Shown here one piece after another: positions 45,345 to 54,737 of a stretch of DNA of 64,000 nucleotides (the first letter of the stretch is position 1; the number at the start of each line of letters is the position of its first letter). The translations under genes and the position numbers were made by a program. Source of the DNA: Planctomycetaceae bacterium. Its GTDB lineage: Bacteria; Planctomycetota; Planctomycetia; Pirellulales; Pirellulaceae. The notes below the pieces were generated by a model. The model was not told the origin of the DNA. It did not search any database and saw nothing but the letters and a program-made list of their open reading frames with translations. The stretch is taken from NCBI GenBank assembly GCA_007694185.1, contig RECD01000155.1:1-64000 (forward strand), given 5' to 3'.

Positions 45345-46708
45345 GCGGCTGCGACCCAGCCCCACAGAATACCGCCTAACGCCATTGCCACCGCCATGGA
45401 TGAAAGATAACAGGCCATGCCCCGGGCTCGAACTTCATCCGCTAACGCGAACTGGGCGCTCGAGTTGAGCGTCGTGAGCACCGTCATCCAGGCTGCCCCG
45501 ATCATCATGGCTGCGGACAGCGACAGCGGCCGCCAACTGGAGGCCGAGATGATCGCCAATCCGACGGCGTATAGCAGCATGGCAGCCAGCATTGTCGTGT
45601 CCGGGCCGAATCGCGAGCGTAGTCGCGGCAGCCAGGCTGCTCCTAGTACCGCGCCCAAGCCGATCGCACCGACCAGATAGCCATAGCCGCTGGCATCCCA
45701 AGCGAGCTGCTGGCGGGCCACCAAAGGCAAGAGTGCCCACAATGAACTGGCTGGCACCACGAAGAGCCCTACCCGAATCAAGGTCCAACGCAACTCCCCC
45801 GGCGCGAACGCGAGGGTCAGCCCATCGCGCATCGACGCGATGAAGGTGTCCGCAGGGACAGTGGTTTGCCGAGTCCGACGCCAACAGACGACGGCCAGCA
45901 GGACGAAGCCGAAGGACAACGCATTGACGCCAAACGCGGCCCAAATCCCGATCCCGGCGATCAATAGACCGCCGACCGCAGGACCGACACTCCGGGCCAG
46001 GTTGAAGCTGAGACTGCCCAAGGCGATCGCTTGAGGCAATTGCTTTCGCTCGACGATCTCTGGGATCGATGCCTGCCACGTGGGGACGTGAAGGACCGTC
46101 CCGATCCCCATCGCAAAGGTCAACGCCAACAGCCCGAAGGGACTGATCCGGTCCAGCCAACTCAGCACGGCCAAACTGGTGGCGACCGCCATCAACCAGC
46201 ACTGCACGACCAGCATCAGACGTCGGCGATCGACTCGGTCCGACAAGGCCCCGGCAGGCAAGGCCAACAAAATCATCGGCAATGCCATCGCTGTTCGGAC
46301 CGCCGAGACCATTTGTGGCGAGCCGTCGAGCGTCGACATCAGCCAACCGGCACCGATCTCGTGAATCCACGTCCCGGTGTTGGAGAGCAACGAGGCCGCC
46401 CAGAACATCCGATAGGTGGAAGAGGCGAACGGCGCGAGCGGCCCGATTCGTTCCTGTGCCGCTGTCGACCCAGTCCGAACGTCGGTACCGGTTTCGATGC
46501 CAGATGGGGCTGCTGAGCCCGGTTCCGGTTCCGATTTCGGAAAATTCTCCGCCACGTCGGCAGGTCGCTCGGCAGGCGATTCCGGTCGCATCACCGGACT
46601 CGTGCCGCTCAAGCTGATTCCACCACGCCCCGTCAACGCCCCCTCCGATTCGGCCGAGAGGCCACCGACGGTAGCCGGTTTTCGCAAGGGGGATCGGAGC
46701 GGCGTCAT
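45260..46708 (-). CDS. Major facilitator superfamily transporter (EntS/MFS_3-like)
   Basis: 482 aa. After a non-membrane N-terminus of about 95 residues, rich in Pro, Ser and Glu, there are 12 hydrophobic helices. The inter-helix motif LSDRVDRRRLMLVVQ (motif A, D-R-x-x-R-R) is present. The opening RMFWAASLLSNTGTWIHEIGAGWLM is typical of the MFS_3 group that includes the enterobactin exporter EntS. Substrate unknown. The real start may be internal (for example ATG at 46591) because the leader is unusual. Its last 85 coding bases overlap hemH on the opposite strand. Confidence 0.85.
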   Translation of the reverse strand: MTPLRSPLRKPATVGGLSAESEGALTGRGGISLSGTSPVMRPESPAERPADVAENFPKSEPEPGSAAPSGIETGTDVRTGSTAAQERIGPLAPFASSTYRMFWAASLLSNTGTWIHEIGAGWLMSTLDGSPQMVSAVRTAMALPMILLALPAGALSDRVDRRRLMLVVQCWLMAVATSLAVLSWLDRISPFGLLALTFAMGIGTVLHVPTWQASIPEIVERKQLPQAIALGSLSFNLARSVGPAVGGLLIAGIGIWAAFGVNALSFGFVLLAVVCWRRTRQTTVPADTFIASMRDGLTLAFAPGELRWTLIRVGLFVVPASSLWALLPLVARQQLAWDASGYGYLVGAIGLGAVLGAAWLPRLRSRFGPDTTMLAAMLLYAVGLAIISASSWRPLSLSAAMMIGAAWMTVLTTLNSSAQFALADEVRARGMACYLSSMAVAMALGGILWGWVAAAHSPGFALAGAACVLVLAAPVAAGRVGK

Positions 46709-46869
46709 CAGGTTCCTGAAGGGAAGGCGAGGCTACCTGACTCCATGCTAGCTGGCTGGCCAGGTTAATCTCGCCCGAACCGGGCAGTTCCCAATCGTCG
46801 GCGAGCGTGCGCCCGCTCCTGATTGCCGAGTGCGGGGACCCAACGATCTGGGAAGCGGTCCCACGAAGC

Positions 46870-47784
46870 TCAACGCTGTGGCAAGAAGGGGAACAGCGTA
46901 CGAATTTCATTTTCCGAGGGCTGGCGGCCGAATTCGCAGATCTCGAACGCCTCTGCGTATCGGACTTTTCCAGCTTCCTCTTCACCGTACCATCGGGCCA
47001 AGCCATCGCGATAGCGGTCGGCCTCGGCACTCTGCCGCCGGTCCCAGCGTTCCCACAACCATTGGCGACGAGCTTCCGGTTGATTCGCCGGCGGGTTGGC
47101 GGCCATGATTTCGGCGCTCCCGAGTGCACCACCTTCGAACGTTTGAGATTCCAACGCCATCAACGCATCGACTTTTTGTTCGAACACGTCATCGATCGCG
47201 ACGGTGATGTCGGCCCGAAATGGGTAAGGCTTTTTGAATCCGTCACTCGAATAGAGAAAGACGGGGTTCTTGGATAAAGGTGCGACGTCGGGACAGAAGA
47301 ATGGGACCGCGACCATGTAAGCGGCGTCTTGGACGAGCACCCCGACATAACGGTGGTCGGGGTGGTAGTCCCAGGGTCGGTGGCAGATCACGATGTCGGC
47401 CTGCCACTCTCGGATCAATCGGGTGATCGTTCGCCGATTTTCCAAGGTCGGTAGCAACTCGCCGTCGTGGATGTCGAGCACTTCCGAAGCCACTCCCAAC
47501 CTTTCGGCGACCAACGCCGATTCGGCCGTTCGGCGCTTCGCCAGCGGGCCACCCGCCATCGCCCAGTGTCCGATGTCACCGTTGGTTACGGATACCAATT
47601 TGACGTGGTGGCCGGCCTTGGCCCACAAAGCCGCCACCCCGCCCGCCTTGTATTCGGCGTCATCCGGATGGGCGCCAAAGACGATCACGCGGATTTTTTC
47701 GTCTTGTGCGAAAACGTCGGTGGCGAAAATGAGCAAGCTCGAAAGCAACAATAGCGATCGGAAAACATGCGAAATTGGACTCAT
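46870..47784 (-). CDS. Secreted PIG-L family deacetylase
   Basis: 304 aa. A signal peptide (LLLLSSLLIFATDVFAQ) precedes the LmbE/PIG-L domain. Zn-binding motifs are FGAHPDDAEY and, later, HRPWDYHPDHRYVG. TNGDIGHWAMAGGPLAKRR is common in planctomycete homologues. The family removes N-acetyl groups from GlcNAc-type sugars; here the enzyme would act outside the cytoplasm. It is a single gene with short flanking spacers. Confidence 0.9.
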   Translation of the reverse strand: MSPISHVFRSLLLLSSLLIFATDVFAQDEKIRVIVFGAHPDDAEYKAGGVAALWAKAGHHVKLVSVTNGDIGHWAMAGGPLAKRRTAESALVAERLGVASEVLDIHDGELLPTLENRRTITRLIREWQADIVICHRPWDYHPDHRYVGVLVQDAAYMVAVPFFCPDVAPLSKNPVFLYSSDGFKKPYPFRADITVAIDDVFEQKVDALMALESQTFEGGALGSAEIMAANPPANQPEARRQWLWERWDRRQSAEADRYRDGLARWYGEEEAGKVRYAEAFEICEFGRQPSENEIRTLFPFLPQR

Positions 47785-47886
47785 GGGAAGGCTCGCCTGA
47801 GAGGAGGAACGGCAGGTTGACTATGGACCTAGGATAACCGGTTGTCCTCAACCCTGGACGTTCGCTTCCCCGAATCGGGGCAGCGC

Positions 47887-48975
47887 TCACCTGGTCATTT
47901 CGTCCCGAATCTGCTGCAGCACCACCGGCAAAAAAATGATTCCGGTATAATGATTCGCCGGCAGTTCGATGTGGTGCGAATCCGGTAACCGAGCTGCTTT
48001 GGCCAAAGCGTAGGAACTCGACCGGGGGACCACGTCGTCGAACGCCCCGTTGTAGAGCCAGGTTCGCTCCGGATCGATCCGATGCGCCAAACGCAACGGC
48101 TCGATCGGTCTGGCTAACTCCGCCACCTGCTCCGCTCGGATGCCTAGCCGTTCCAGTTGTTCACGAATCTTGGCGGCGTCTTTCTTGCCCTCGTTGACGA
48201 CCCGGTCGAGTTGGCCGCCGGCCAACAAGATGAAAACGCGATCGAAACCGTTGTCCAAACCGGCGACGGTGGAGGTGACGAATCCGCCCAAACTGGTTCC
48301 CTGAACCCCGATCCGAGAAGTGTCGACTCCCGGCAACACCGCGGCAACATCTCGGGCCCGACGAACGTCAGCGATTCCTTGTCGCAGCCAATCGAGCATC
48401 CGCTCGGGACGATCGGCCAATTCCGTTCGACGCTCACCATAGCCAGGCAATTGAAGCATCAACGCATGGATGCCATGTCCACGCAACCCTCGGGCGATCA
48501 ATCGCCCGACGGGCATGCTGCGGCCCGATTCATGCACGACGACGACCGCGGGGGCGTTCAGCAACTCACCCGCCTCGCCCTGCGCCGCGTACCACTCGAC
48601 CGCGACCCGGTCGTGGATCGCATTACCCGCCGGGAGTGGCGAAGGAAAGTAGAGCATGCGATCGCCATGCGATCCGACCGCCGATCCGATCTCGACCGCG
48701 AAGGATTGTGGCGACCAGCGTAGACCCGTCAGGCATTCTTGAGCGTCGCCACTGGGATCTAGGTCGCAGGTGAGCGTGTCGCAGGCGGGGATCGAAACGC
48801 CGGCTTCGGGCAATGCGAGTCGGGCCGTCGCAACCGGATCGGTCTCTGCCGCTGGGCTCGCGACGGCAGAGAGCAGAATCGATCCCAGGAGCACGACCAG
48901 ACCGAAAGCCCTCGACGATCCCAGGCAGGGTCTCATTGGTGAGGAAGCTTCGCCGTGAGGCCGTGCAAGTTGCAT
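47887..48975 (-). CDS. Secreted alpha/beta hydrolase
   Basis: 362 aa. The signal region GLVVLLGSILLSAVASPAA indicates export. The hydrolase fold shows VVVHESGRSM (oxyanion area), nucleophile elbow GVQGTSLGGF, an Asp in the DDVVPRSS loop, and a terminal His in LPANHYTGI. It is probably a carbohydrate esterase or related enzyme; substrate unknown. The first ATG overlaps the stop of the upstream isomerase gene (TGATG), indicating translational coupling; the internal ATG at 48936 would give a more usual signal peptide length. Confidence 0.82.
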   Translation of the reverse strand: MQLARPHGEASSPMRPCLGSSRAFGLVVLLGSILLSAVASPAAETDPVATARLALPEAGVSIPACDTLTCDLDPSGDAQECLTGLRWSPQSFAVEIGSAVGSHGDRMLYFPSPLPAGNAIHDRVAVEWYAAQGEAGELLNAPAVVVVHESGRSMPVGRLIARGLRGHGIHALMLQLPGYGERRTELADRPERMLDWLRQGIADVRRARDVAAVLPGVDTSRIGVQGTSLGGFVTSTVAGLDNGFDRVFILLAGGQLDRVVNEGKKDAAKIREQLERLGIRAEQVAELARPIEPLRLAHRIDPERTWLYNGAFDDVVPRSSSYALAKAARLPDSHHIELPANHYTGIIFLPVVLQQIRDEMTR

Positions 48976-49889
48976 CAGACCACCACCGGCTCATCCGGGT
49001 ACTGCGAGACCAACTCGCACGGCCGTGGCGGGACCGCGATCCCGGCTTGGGTCAGGATGGCGTCGATGATCTCCTGCCCCGAGCTGACGATGAATTCGCG
49101 GGTCTCGTCTTTGTACTGCAAGCCGCTGGCCGAGGGGCCGATGGGCCCTTCGTACCCGATCCCCTTCAGCTTCAAGACGATCGCGACGTGGCTGAGCGGC
49201 CCTTCCAGCACCGGCAACACCCGGTCGGCATCGGTCGCTTCGGCAGCGGCGACACCCTGGCCGAGAGACCCCAGTCGCACCGTGACAATCTTTTCCGGGC
49301 TGACGGCGGCGACCTGGTCGAGCGTCCCGCCGGCAACCAGCCAGTGAAAGGAATCGATGATCAGCCCGACGTTCTCGGCTGGTAGCGCCTTGACGAGGGC
49401 GATCAGCCCCTCCGGATTGGTAATGAATGGGAACTCTTTCCCTTCCGTGGCCCCTCGGGTACCGTCGAAACCGATTCCCAACCGAAGCTTCCGGGCCCCC
49501 AAGACCTCGGCGATTTGAGTCAGCCGAGCCCGCATGACCTCAAAATATTCCGGGTAGGCAGCCCGATCGGTCGCCGCGGGAACGTCGATGAAGGCATGGC
49601 TCGCCTTCCACTGGACCGCCAAATCCGCAGTCGGGTGCAAGGCCGCGAGTTGTGTCTTGTAGACGTCGTCATCGGCATCCAGGTCGATGTCCAGGTCGAA
49701 GCCGCCGATCTGCAAGTCGGTTGCCCGCAGGTACTTGTAGGCCTCGTCAGGAGTGCTGCGCGACGAACGCCGCCGCATGTCGGCCATGTCGATGTCGAAT
49801 CCCCGGAACCCATAAGTCAGAGCGAGTTCGATCAGTTCGCTCTGACGCCCGGTGATCCCGAGTGCCCCGGGAGAAAAGTTCTTGTACAT
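48975..49889 (-). CDS. Sugar phosphate isomerase/epimerase-like TIM-barrel protein
   Basis: 304 aa. Xylose-isomerase-like TIM-barrel family: GITGRQSELIELALTYGFRGFDIDM at the start, KLRLGIGFDGT, and AENVGLIIDSFHWLVAGGT (metal-site Asp and His). Members isomerise or epimerise sugars or inositols. The start at 49889 was chosen because sequence before MYKNFSPG is not family-like, although the frame is open to 50039. It is coupled to the secreted hydrolase gene downstream. Confidence 0.82.
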   Translation of the reverse strand: MYKNFSPGALGITGRQSELIELALTYGFRGFDIDMADMRRRSSRSTPDEAYKYLRATDLQIGGFDLDIDLDADDDVYKTQLAALHPTADLAVQWKASHAFIDVPAATDRAAYPEYFEVMRARLTQIAEVLGARKLRLGIGFDGTRGATEGKEFPFITNPEGLIALVKALPAENVGLIIDSFHWLVAGGTLDQVAAVSPEKIVTVRLGSLGQGVAAAEATDADRVLPVLEGPLSHVAIVLKLKGIGYEGPIGPSASGLQYKDETREFIVSSGQEIIDAILTQAGIAVPPRPCELVSQYPDEPVVV

Positions 49890-50180
49890 GGAAGCCAAAT
49901 TTGCAGTGCGCCGCGACGCCGTGACCTCGACCCGGAATCGGACAAGGTCCGTTGCACCAGGGCGGTTTTCCGAGGAGATCGAGTCGTCGGCTGGGTAGGA
50001 TCTGGGAAAGGGTCTCCGAACCGTCCGGACGACCGCCACTTCATTTCGGCGTCCCCGGCGGCCGGATTATCGCAGATCGTAGCCGTTTTGGCCAAGGGGA
50101 GAACCGGCGTAGAAAATGGGCGTTGACGGCTCCCCGAACTGGACGCTTCCCTGAGCGTGTGGGGCGTTTCCTGGGCCGAG

Positions 50181-53033
50181 TTAGGCGTTGCCGGGGCGCA
50201 GGGCCTGCAAGATCGCCTCCCGAGTCCGCTGGAAATTCGCGTTACCCGGTTCCTGGTTCAGGCAGTATTCGACTTGCTGCAAGGCTTTGGTCAATTCGCC
50301 TTGCCGCTGGAGCGCGAGCGCCCATGCGTGTCGGTTGTTCAGATCGAAGGGGTCCCACTTGACTGCCCGTTCCAGCCATCCGAGCGCCGCCGCGGGGTTG
50401 GGGCGCGTCGATTCGAGTCGGCTGGCCAGCATCGCCCATTCGGCCCCCGCGGGCGTCTCCCAAGTCGACGCTAAGCGAGCGTTGAGCGATTCGTCCGCTC
50501 TGGCAAGTAAGTCCTCTCGCGACGTTCCCGTCAAATTCAGGTTGCTGATCGTATCGAGGATCAGTTGCGGGTCGTCCGGCAGGATTTCAGGCAGCTTCGA
50601 AACGCCGCCCAGGACGTCCAGCAACGGCCAATATCGCGACGCAAAACCGGGTTGGATCTCGAGGACGCGGCGAACGACCGTTCTCGCTAAATTTCCCCCA
50701 GGATGGATCATGGCGACCCTGGCTACGATTTGCAGAACATCCGCGTTGCCCCGCCGCAGCAGGGTCCATTGGCGAACCAGTTCGCTCGCTGTCACCGGCA
50801 GTTCTCCGTCGATAAAGCCGGTTTCGAGCGCCTGGTAGCGGGCGATGTCGTGCAGCGGGCAGAGCACCAACGCCGTCATGGCAAATCGCCTCGCCTCCCG
50901 AATCTGCTCGGCGGATTGACCAGGCAACAGGACGCTCTCCGGCGGCAGGCCCTGCTTGGCGGCATCGAGGTAATAGACCGCTCGCCGGGCCGCGATGGTG
51001 GCGTCCACTTTCGGATCGCCGTACTGATCGGATTCCATGCCACGGATCGCGGCTTCCCCGATCGCCGCTTCCGAACCGAGGATCGCCTTAGCCAACGCCG
51101 AATGCAGGTTCGGGTTTTGGGATTCCGCCGCCCACTCCGCCAGGGGCAAACGGGTTGCGGTGAATTCGCTTTCGGCCCAACGGATCCGCCTCAACTGTTG
51201 AATGCGATGGCGGTCGATCGACGCCTGGTACATGGTCCGATGAGCGAACGTCATCGGAACCACCAAGGCGATGCCGATCGCCACGGTGGCGACCGTCACC
51301 CCTGCCCCACCCTGGGCTTTACCGATCCGTCCCGGCCGTCGCCATGGGAATCGCTCGGCAAGCCGTGCCACGAATCGCCGCGGGCGAGGGTTCCTGGCGG
51401 GATCTGTTGAGGCCGTTGCTTGGCTCCCGAAGGCCGTCGGGAGTATCACGCCAAAGGTCACCCCGACGAGGATCGCGAGGGTCAGGTGCAAGGCGGGCAA
51501 CAGCATCCCGAAGTCAAAAAATTGGCTCACCAGTTGGGAACCGATCACGAACCAGCCGGTGACCATCAGGGCGGTAGCTTGGGGGATGCCGCGGGCTTCA
51601 GCTAGAACGCGGAGTCGAAGGATGAAGGCGATCGTACCGAGTGCCACCAGGCCGAGTAGCCAGAGCCCCCCCTCGACCCACCACTCGACGAACAGGTTGT
51701 CAGCGTTGACGAACCAGGCCGCGCCGCTGAGTTCTTGATGCGGAAGATAAGCGTAGCGGTGGGTCCCCAAGCCGGCCCCGGTCGGTAAGTAGTGGCGGGC
51801 CGCGACTAAGGCGTCTGACCAGTGATTCAGCCGCCCTGTCGCCGAGCTTCCCGAATCGACGATCGTGCTCAACCGCTCGCCAACCGCTTGGATCATCCCC
51901 AGCGAATGGAGCAGTGCCACGGCGGCTCCGACTAACGCCAAGGTCGCTAGCGGCAGCAAGGCCCTGGAACCCCACCTGCCGGACATCAGGCCGCTGAGCA
52001 GCAGGCCGCCAACGACGGCCAACGCCCCCCCACGCGACTGAGTCGCCAAAATACCCGATAAACTGAGGATGCCGAGCAGCAGACTGATGACCGTCAGCGG
52101 GTCGATCTGGAGGATCGCCGACCGCACCGCGGTCAAGGCCTGGCCATTTTTACCCCCGTTCGGCTGATCGCTATCCGCTCCTAACGCGTCGTAACCGCTG
52201 CCGCCGAATCGGCTCCGCGCCGCGTGCCGCTGGACCGCATAGACCAGCAGGCCGATCGAGGCGGCGAGCGTTAGGTTCAAATAGCCGGCCGCGTTGTTGC
52301 GACAGACAAATGGGCCGAAGGGGGCGGCCAATGCGGCTTGGGCGGTGATCACCATGTCGCTGAAACCACCGGCCGAGACCCGCACCTTGTCCGAAATTCC
52401 CAGAAAGGCGATCCCTCCGCCACAGGCCGCGATCGAAAACAGGGTGGCAACCACAGCCCGCCGCGAACGGATCAGCAGCGCGGCGAAAAGGCTGCAAGCG
52501 GCGAAGGTCGCCGGGCCGGTCATCGCCTCCCGCGTGAGGTCGGCGGAAAGGCTCAGCGGGTGGTCGCCGCGGGCGATCGTGCCGGCCAACCCGGGGGCGT
52601 CGAGCAACCGCTCGCGGAACTCCCCCGGAATCCAGCTTTCATAGATATTTGCTGACCCGGGGGACAATAGCCGTGCCCAGGTCGGGGAGCGGGGGACGGT
52701 TTGAAGCCAGGCGATGCCCCAGGCGACGAGTGCGAGGCAGGGGATGACCAGCATGCCGAGCGAACCGGCGTCCGGCCCCGATCGACGCAATGTGAGCCAG
52801 CCGATCGGCAGGACGACCACCCCGATGGCCGCCAACACGCTTACCTCCAACCATTGACTCCAGGCCAGCACGCCGCCGTAATCCCACGCCATGTAAAGCG
52901 ACAACAGGATCAACGCCCCGCCGCCGACTCCACGCAAGGCCGATTCGGCCCACTCCGCGAATGGTCGAGTAGGCTGGTGACCCGTGCCCGCCGGCAGAGC
53001 CGCTCCGCCCCTCGGCTCCCGATTCAAAAGCAT
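50181..53033 (-). CDS. O-antigen ligase/polymerase-family membrane protein with C-terminal TPR region
   Basis: 950 aa. The N-terminal 580 residues hold about 12 membrane helices. The periplasmic-loop motif typical of Wzy/WaaL is seen near HRYAYLPHQELSGAAWFVNADNLFVEWWVEGGLWLLG. A further helix (VTVATVAIGIALVVPMTF) precedes about 350 soluble residues with TPR-like helices (NPAAALGWLERAVKWDPFDLNNRHAWALALQRQGELTKAL). It may polymerise or ligate surface polysaccharide, with the TPR part as a protein-binding platform. The start is supported by GGAGAAG seven bases ahead. Divergent from xylA, alone on its strand. Confidence 0.88.
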   Translation of the reverse strand: MLLNREPRGGAALPAGTGHQPTRPFAEWAESALRGVGGGALILLSLYMAWDYGGVLAWSQWLEVSVLAAIGVVVLPIGWLTLRRSGPDAGSLGMLVIPCLALVAWGIAWLQTVPRSPTWARLLSPGSANIYESWIPGEFRERLLDAPGLAGTIARGDHPLSLSADLTREAMTGPATFAACSLFAALLIRSRRAVVATLFSIAACGGGIAFLGISDKVRVSAGGFSDMVITAQAALAAPFGPFVCRNNAAGYLNLTLAASIGLLVYAVQRHAARSRFGGSGYDALGADSDQPNGGKNGQALTAVRSAILQIDPLTVISLLLGILSLSGILATQSRGGALAVVGGLLLSGLMSGRWGSRALLPLATLALVGAAVALLHSLGMIQAVGERLSTIVDSGSSATGRLNHWSDALVAARHYLPTGAGLGTHRYAYLPHQELSGAAWFVNADNLFVEWWVEGGLWLLGLVALGTIAFILRLRVLAEARGIPQATALMVTGWFVIGSQLVSQFFDFGMLLPALHLTLAILVGVTFGVILPTAFGSQATASTDPARNPRPRRFVARLAERFPWRRPGRIGKAQGGAGVTVATVAIGIALVVPMTFAHRTMYQASIDRHRIQQLRRIRWAESEFTATRLPLAEWAAESQNPNLHSALAKAILGSEAAIGEAAIRGMESDQYGDPKVDATIAARRAVYYLDAAKQGLPPESVLLPGQSAEQIREARRFAMTALVLCPLHDIARYQALETGFIDGELPVTASELVRQWTLLRRGNADVLQIVARVAMIHPGGNLARTVVRRVLEIQPGFASRYWPLLDVLGGVSKLPEILPDDPQLILDTISNLNLTGTSREDLLARADESLNARLASTWETPAGAEWAMLASRLESTRPNPAAALGWLERAVKWDPFDLNNRHAWALALQRQGELTKALQQVEYCLNQEPGNANFQRTREAILQALRPGNA

Positions 53034-53077
53034 GCTGACTTCTCCGCTACTCTTCTTCCGCGTTGTGAGCGTTCCGC

Positions 53078-53150
53078 TTTGGCCACGTTCGAACTTTGGC
53101 CAAGTCCGAACGATTCGCTGTGGCCCTGTTGTGAACGACTGCCCCGAAAA
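53078..53150. promoter_or_regulatory. Repeated TTTGGCCA/GAAC elements between O-antigen ligase and xylA
   Basis: TTTGGCCA occurs at 53078-53085 and 53095-53102, with TGTGGCC near 53119, interleaved with GTTCGAAC, GTCCGAAC and GTGAACG. The spacing is close to 17-23 bases. The set lies in the shared upstream region of two divergent genes and could be an operator. This is pattern recognition only; no regulator is known. Confidence 0.3.
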
Positions 53151-53254
53151 CGATACTGACGGGCCTCGTTCGTTCGCTTTTCTCTGGCCGATACCCGTTC
53201 ATCGTCCAGTCCACTTCGTTCCCGATCTACCCGCCTTGCAGCGCCGGAATCATC

Positions 53255-54574
53255 ATGACCGCTTTTCCTGAAATCCCCCGAATCGAGTACGAAGGCCCCG
53301 ACAGCGACAACCCGCTGGCCTTCCGTTGGTACAACCCCGATGAACTGGTCGAGGGGAAATCGATGCGTGACCAGTTGCGGTTTTCGATTGTCTACTGGCA
53401 CACCTTTCGTGGTACCGGTAGCGACCCGTTCGGTCCCGGTACGGCTCTGCGTCCCTGGGAAGACGGCACCGACAGCGTCGATAACGCCTGCCGCCGGGCC
53501 CGTGTCGCCTTCGAGCTGTTCGAAAAGCTACAAGCCCCGTTTTACGCGTTCCACGATCGCGATGTCGCCCCCGAAGGTGCCAGCCTACGTGAATCCAACG
53601 ATAATCTCGATGCCGTCGCCGATGTGCTGCTGGAAGAACAAAAACGCTCCGGCGTCAAACTCCTGTGGGGAACGGCGAACCTGTTCAGCAACCCTCGGTT
53701 CATGCACGGGGCCGCGACCAGTTGCAACGCCGACGTCTTCGCCTACGCCGCCGCCCAGGTGAAGAAGGCGATCGAGGTCACCCATCGCCTGGGTGGCGAA
53801 AATTACGTCTTCTGGGGCGGCAGGGAGGGCTATCAAAACCTCTACAACACCGACATGAAGCGGGAACTCGATCACCTGGCGAAGTTCTTTCACATGGCGA
53901 TCGACCACGCCAAGCAGATCGGTTTCACCGGACCGTTCCTGATCGAGCCCAAGCCGAAAGAGCCGACGAAGCACCAGTACGACAGCGACGCGGCGGCTTG
54001 CTTGAACTTCTTGCGGCAATACGACCTGCTGGATCACTTCAAGCTCAACCTCGAGACCAATCATGCTACCCTGGCTGGCCACACGATGATGCACGAGCTC
54101 GATTACGCCGGCATCCAAGGGGCATTGGGCAGCATCGATGCCAATACCGGCGACCTGTTGCTGGGTTGGGATACCGACCAATTCGCGACCGACTACTACC
54201 TGACGACCCAGGTCATGTTGACGATCCTCAAGCACGGCGGGCTGGCGTCCGGTGGGGTCAATTTTGACGCCAAGGTACGCCGCGAATCGTTCGAGCCGAT
54301 CGACCTGTTTTACGCCCACATCGGTTCGATGGATGCCTTCGCCAAAGGGCTGAAGATCGCCGCCGCGATCCGCGCCGACAACGCGTTGGACGGGTTCATC
54401 GCCCGGCGCTACGCGAGTTGGGATACAGGCGTCGGCGCTGAGATCGAGGCGGGGCGAGCCGGCTTCGCCGACCTGGAAAAGTACATGCTGGAAAAGGGCG
54501 AGGCGGACGCCAACGTCAGCGGCCGTCAAGAACGGCTCGAGGCCGTCGTCAATCGCTACCTCGATCGGCTCTGA
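53255..54574 (+). CDS. xylA: Xylose isomerase
   Basis: 439 aa, class II length. Catalytic and metal-site motifs: [13 protein letters not shown] (catalytic His and Asp), [45 protein letters not shown] and GWDTDQF. It converts D-xylose to D-xylulose and can also act on glucose. The start ATG follows CCGGAATCATC. No xylulokinase or transporter gene is adjacent. Confidence 0.97.
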   Translation: MTAFPEIPRIEYEGPDSDNPLAFRWYNPDELVEGKSMRDQLRFSIVYWHTFRGTGSDPFGPGTALRPWEDGTDSVDNACRRARVAFELFEKLQAPFYAFHDRDVAPEGASLRESNDNLDAVADVLLEEQKRSGVKLLWGTANLFSNPRFMHGAATSCNADVFAYAAAQVKKAIEVTHRLGGENYVFWGGREGYQNLYNTDMKRELDHLAKFFHMAIDHAKQIGFTGPFLIEPKPKEPTKHQYDSDAAACLNFLRQYDLLDHFKLNLETNHATLAGHTMMHELDYAGIQGALGSIDANTGDLLLGWDTDQFATDYYLTTQVMLTILKHGGLASGGVNFDAKVRRESFEPIDLFYAHIGSMDAFAKGLKIAAAIRADNALDGFIARRYASWDTGVGAEIEAGRAGFADLEKYMLEKGEADANVSGRQERLEAVVNRYLDRL

Positions 54575-54737
54575 TCCGGCGGTTTTGTCGCCGGGCGATC
54601 AAGCGGCCGACGGAGCGGCCGATCGCGGGGGCGTACCTGACGGGTCGGAACGGTGGCCACGACGCACCCGCACCGGTGCAACTTGGGTCAGCGGCCACGT
54701 GATCGGAGCGAGATCGTCGCGGTCGCCCGTCACCCGT

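Noticed and set aside
45435..47132. 565-codon minus-strand frame
   Set aside because: A different frame of the MFS transporter region; it lacks hydrophobic helices, whereas 45260-46708 has twelve.
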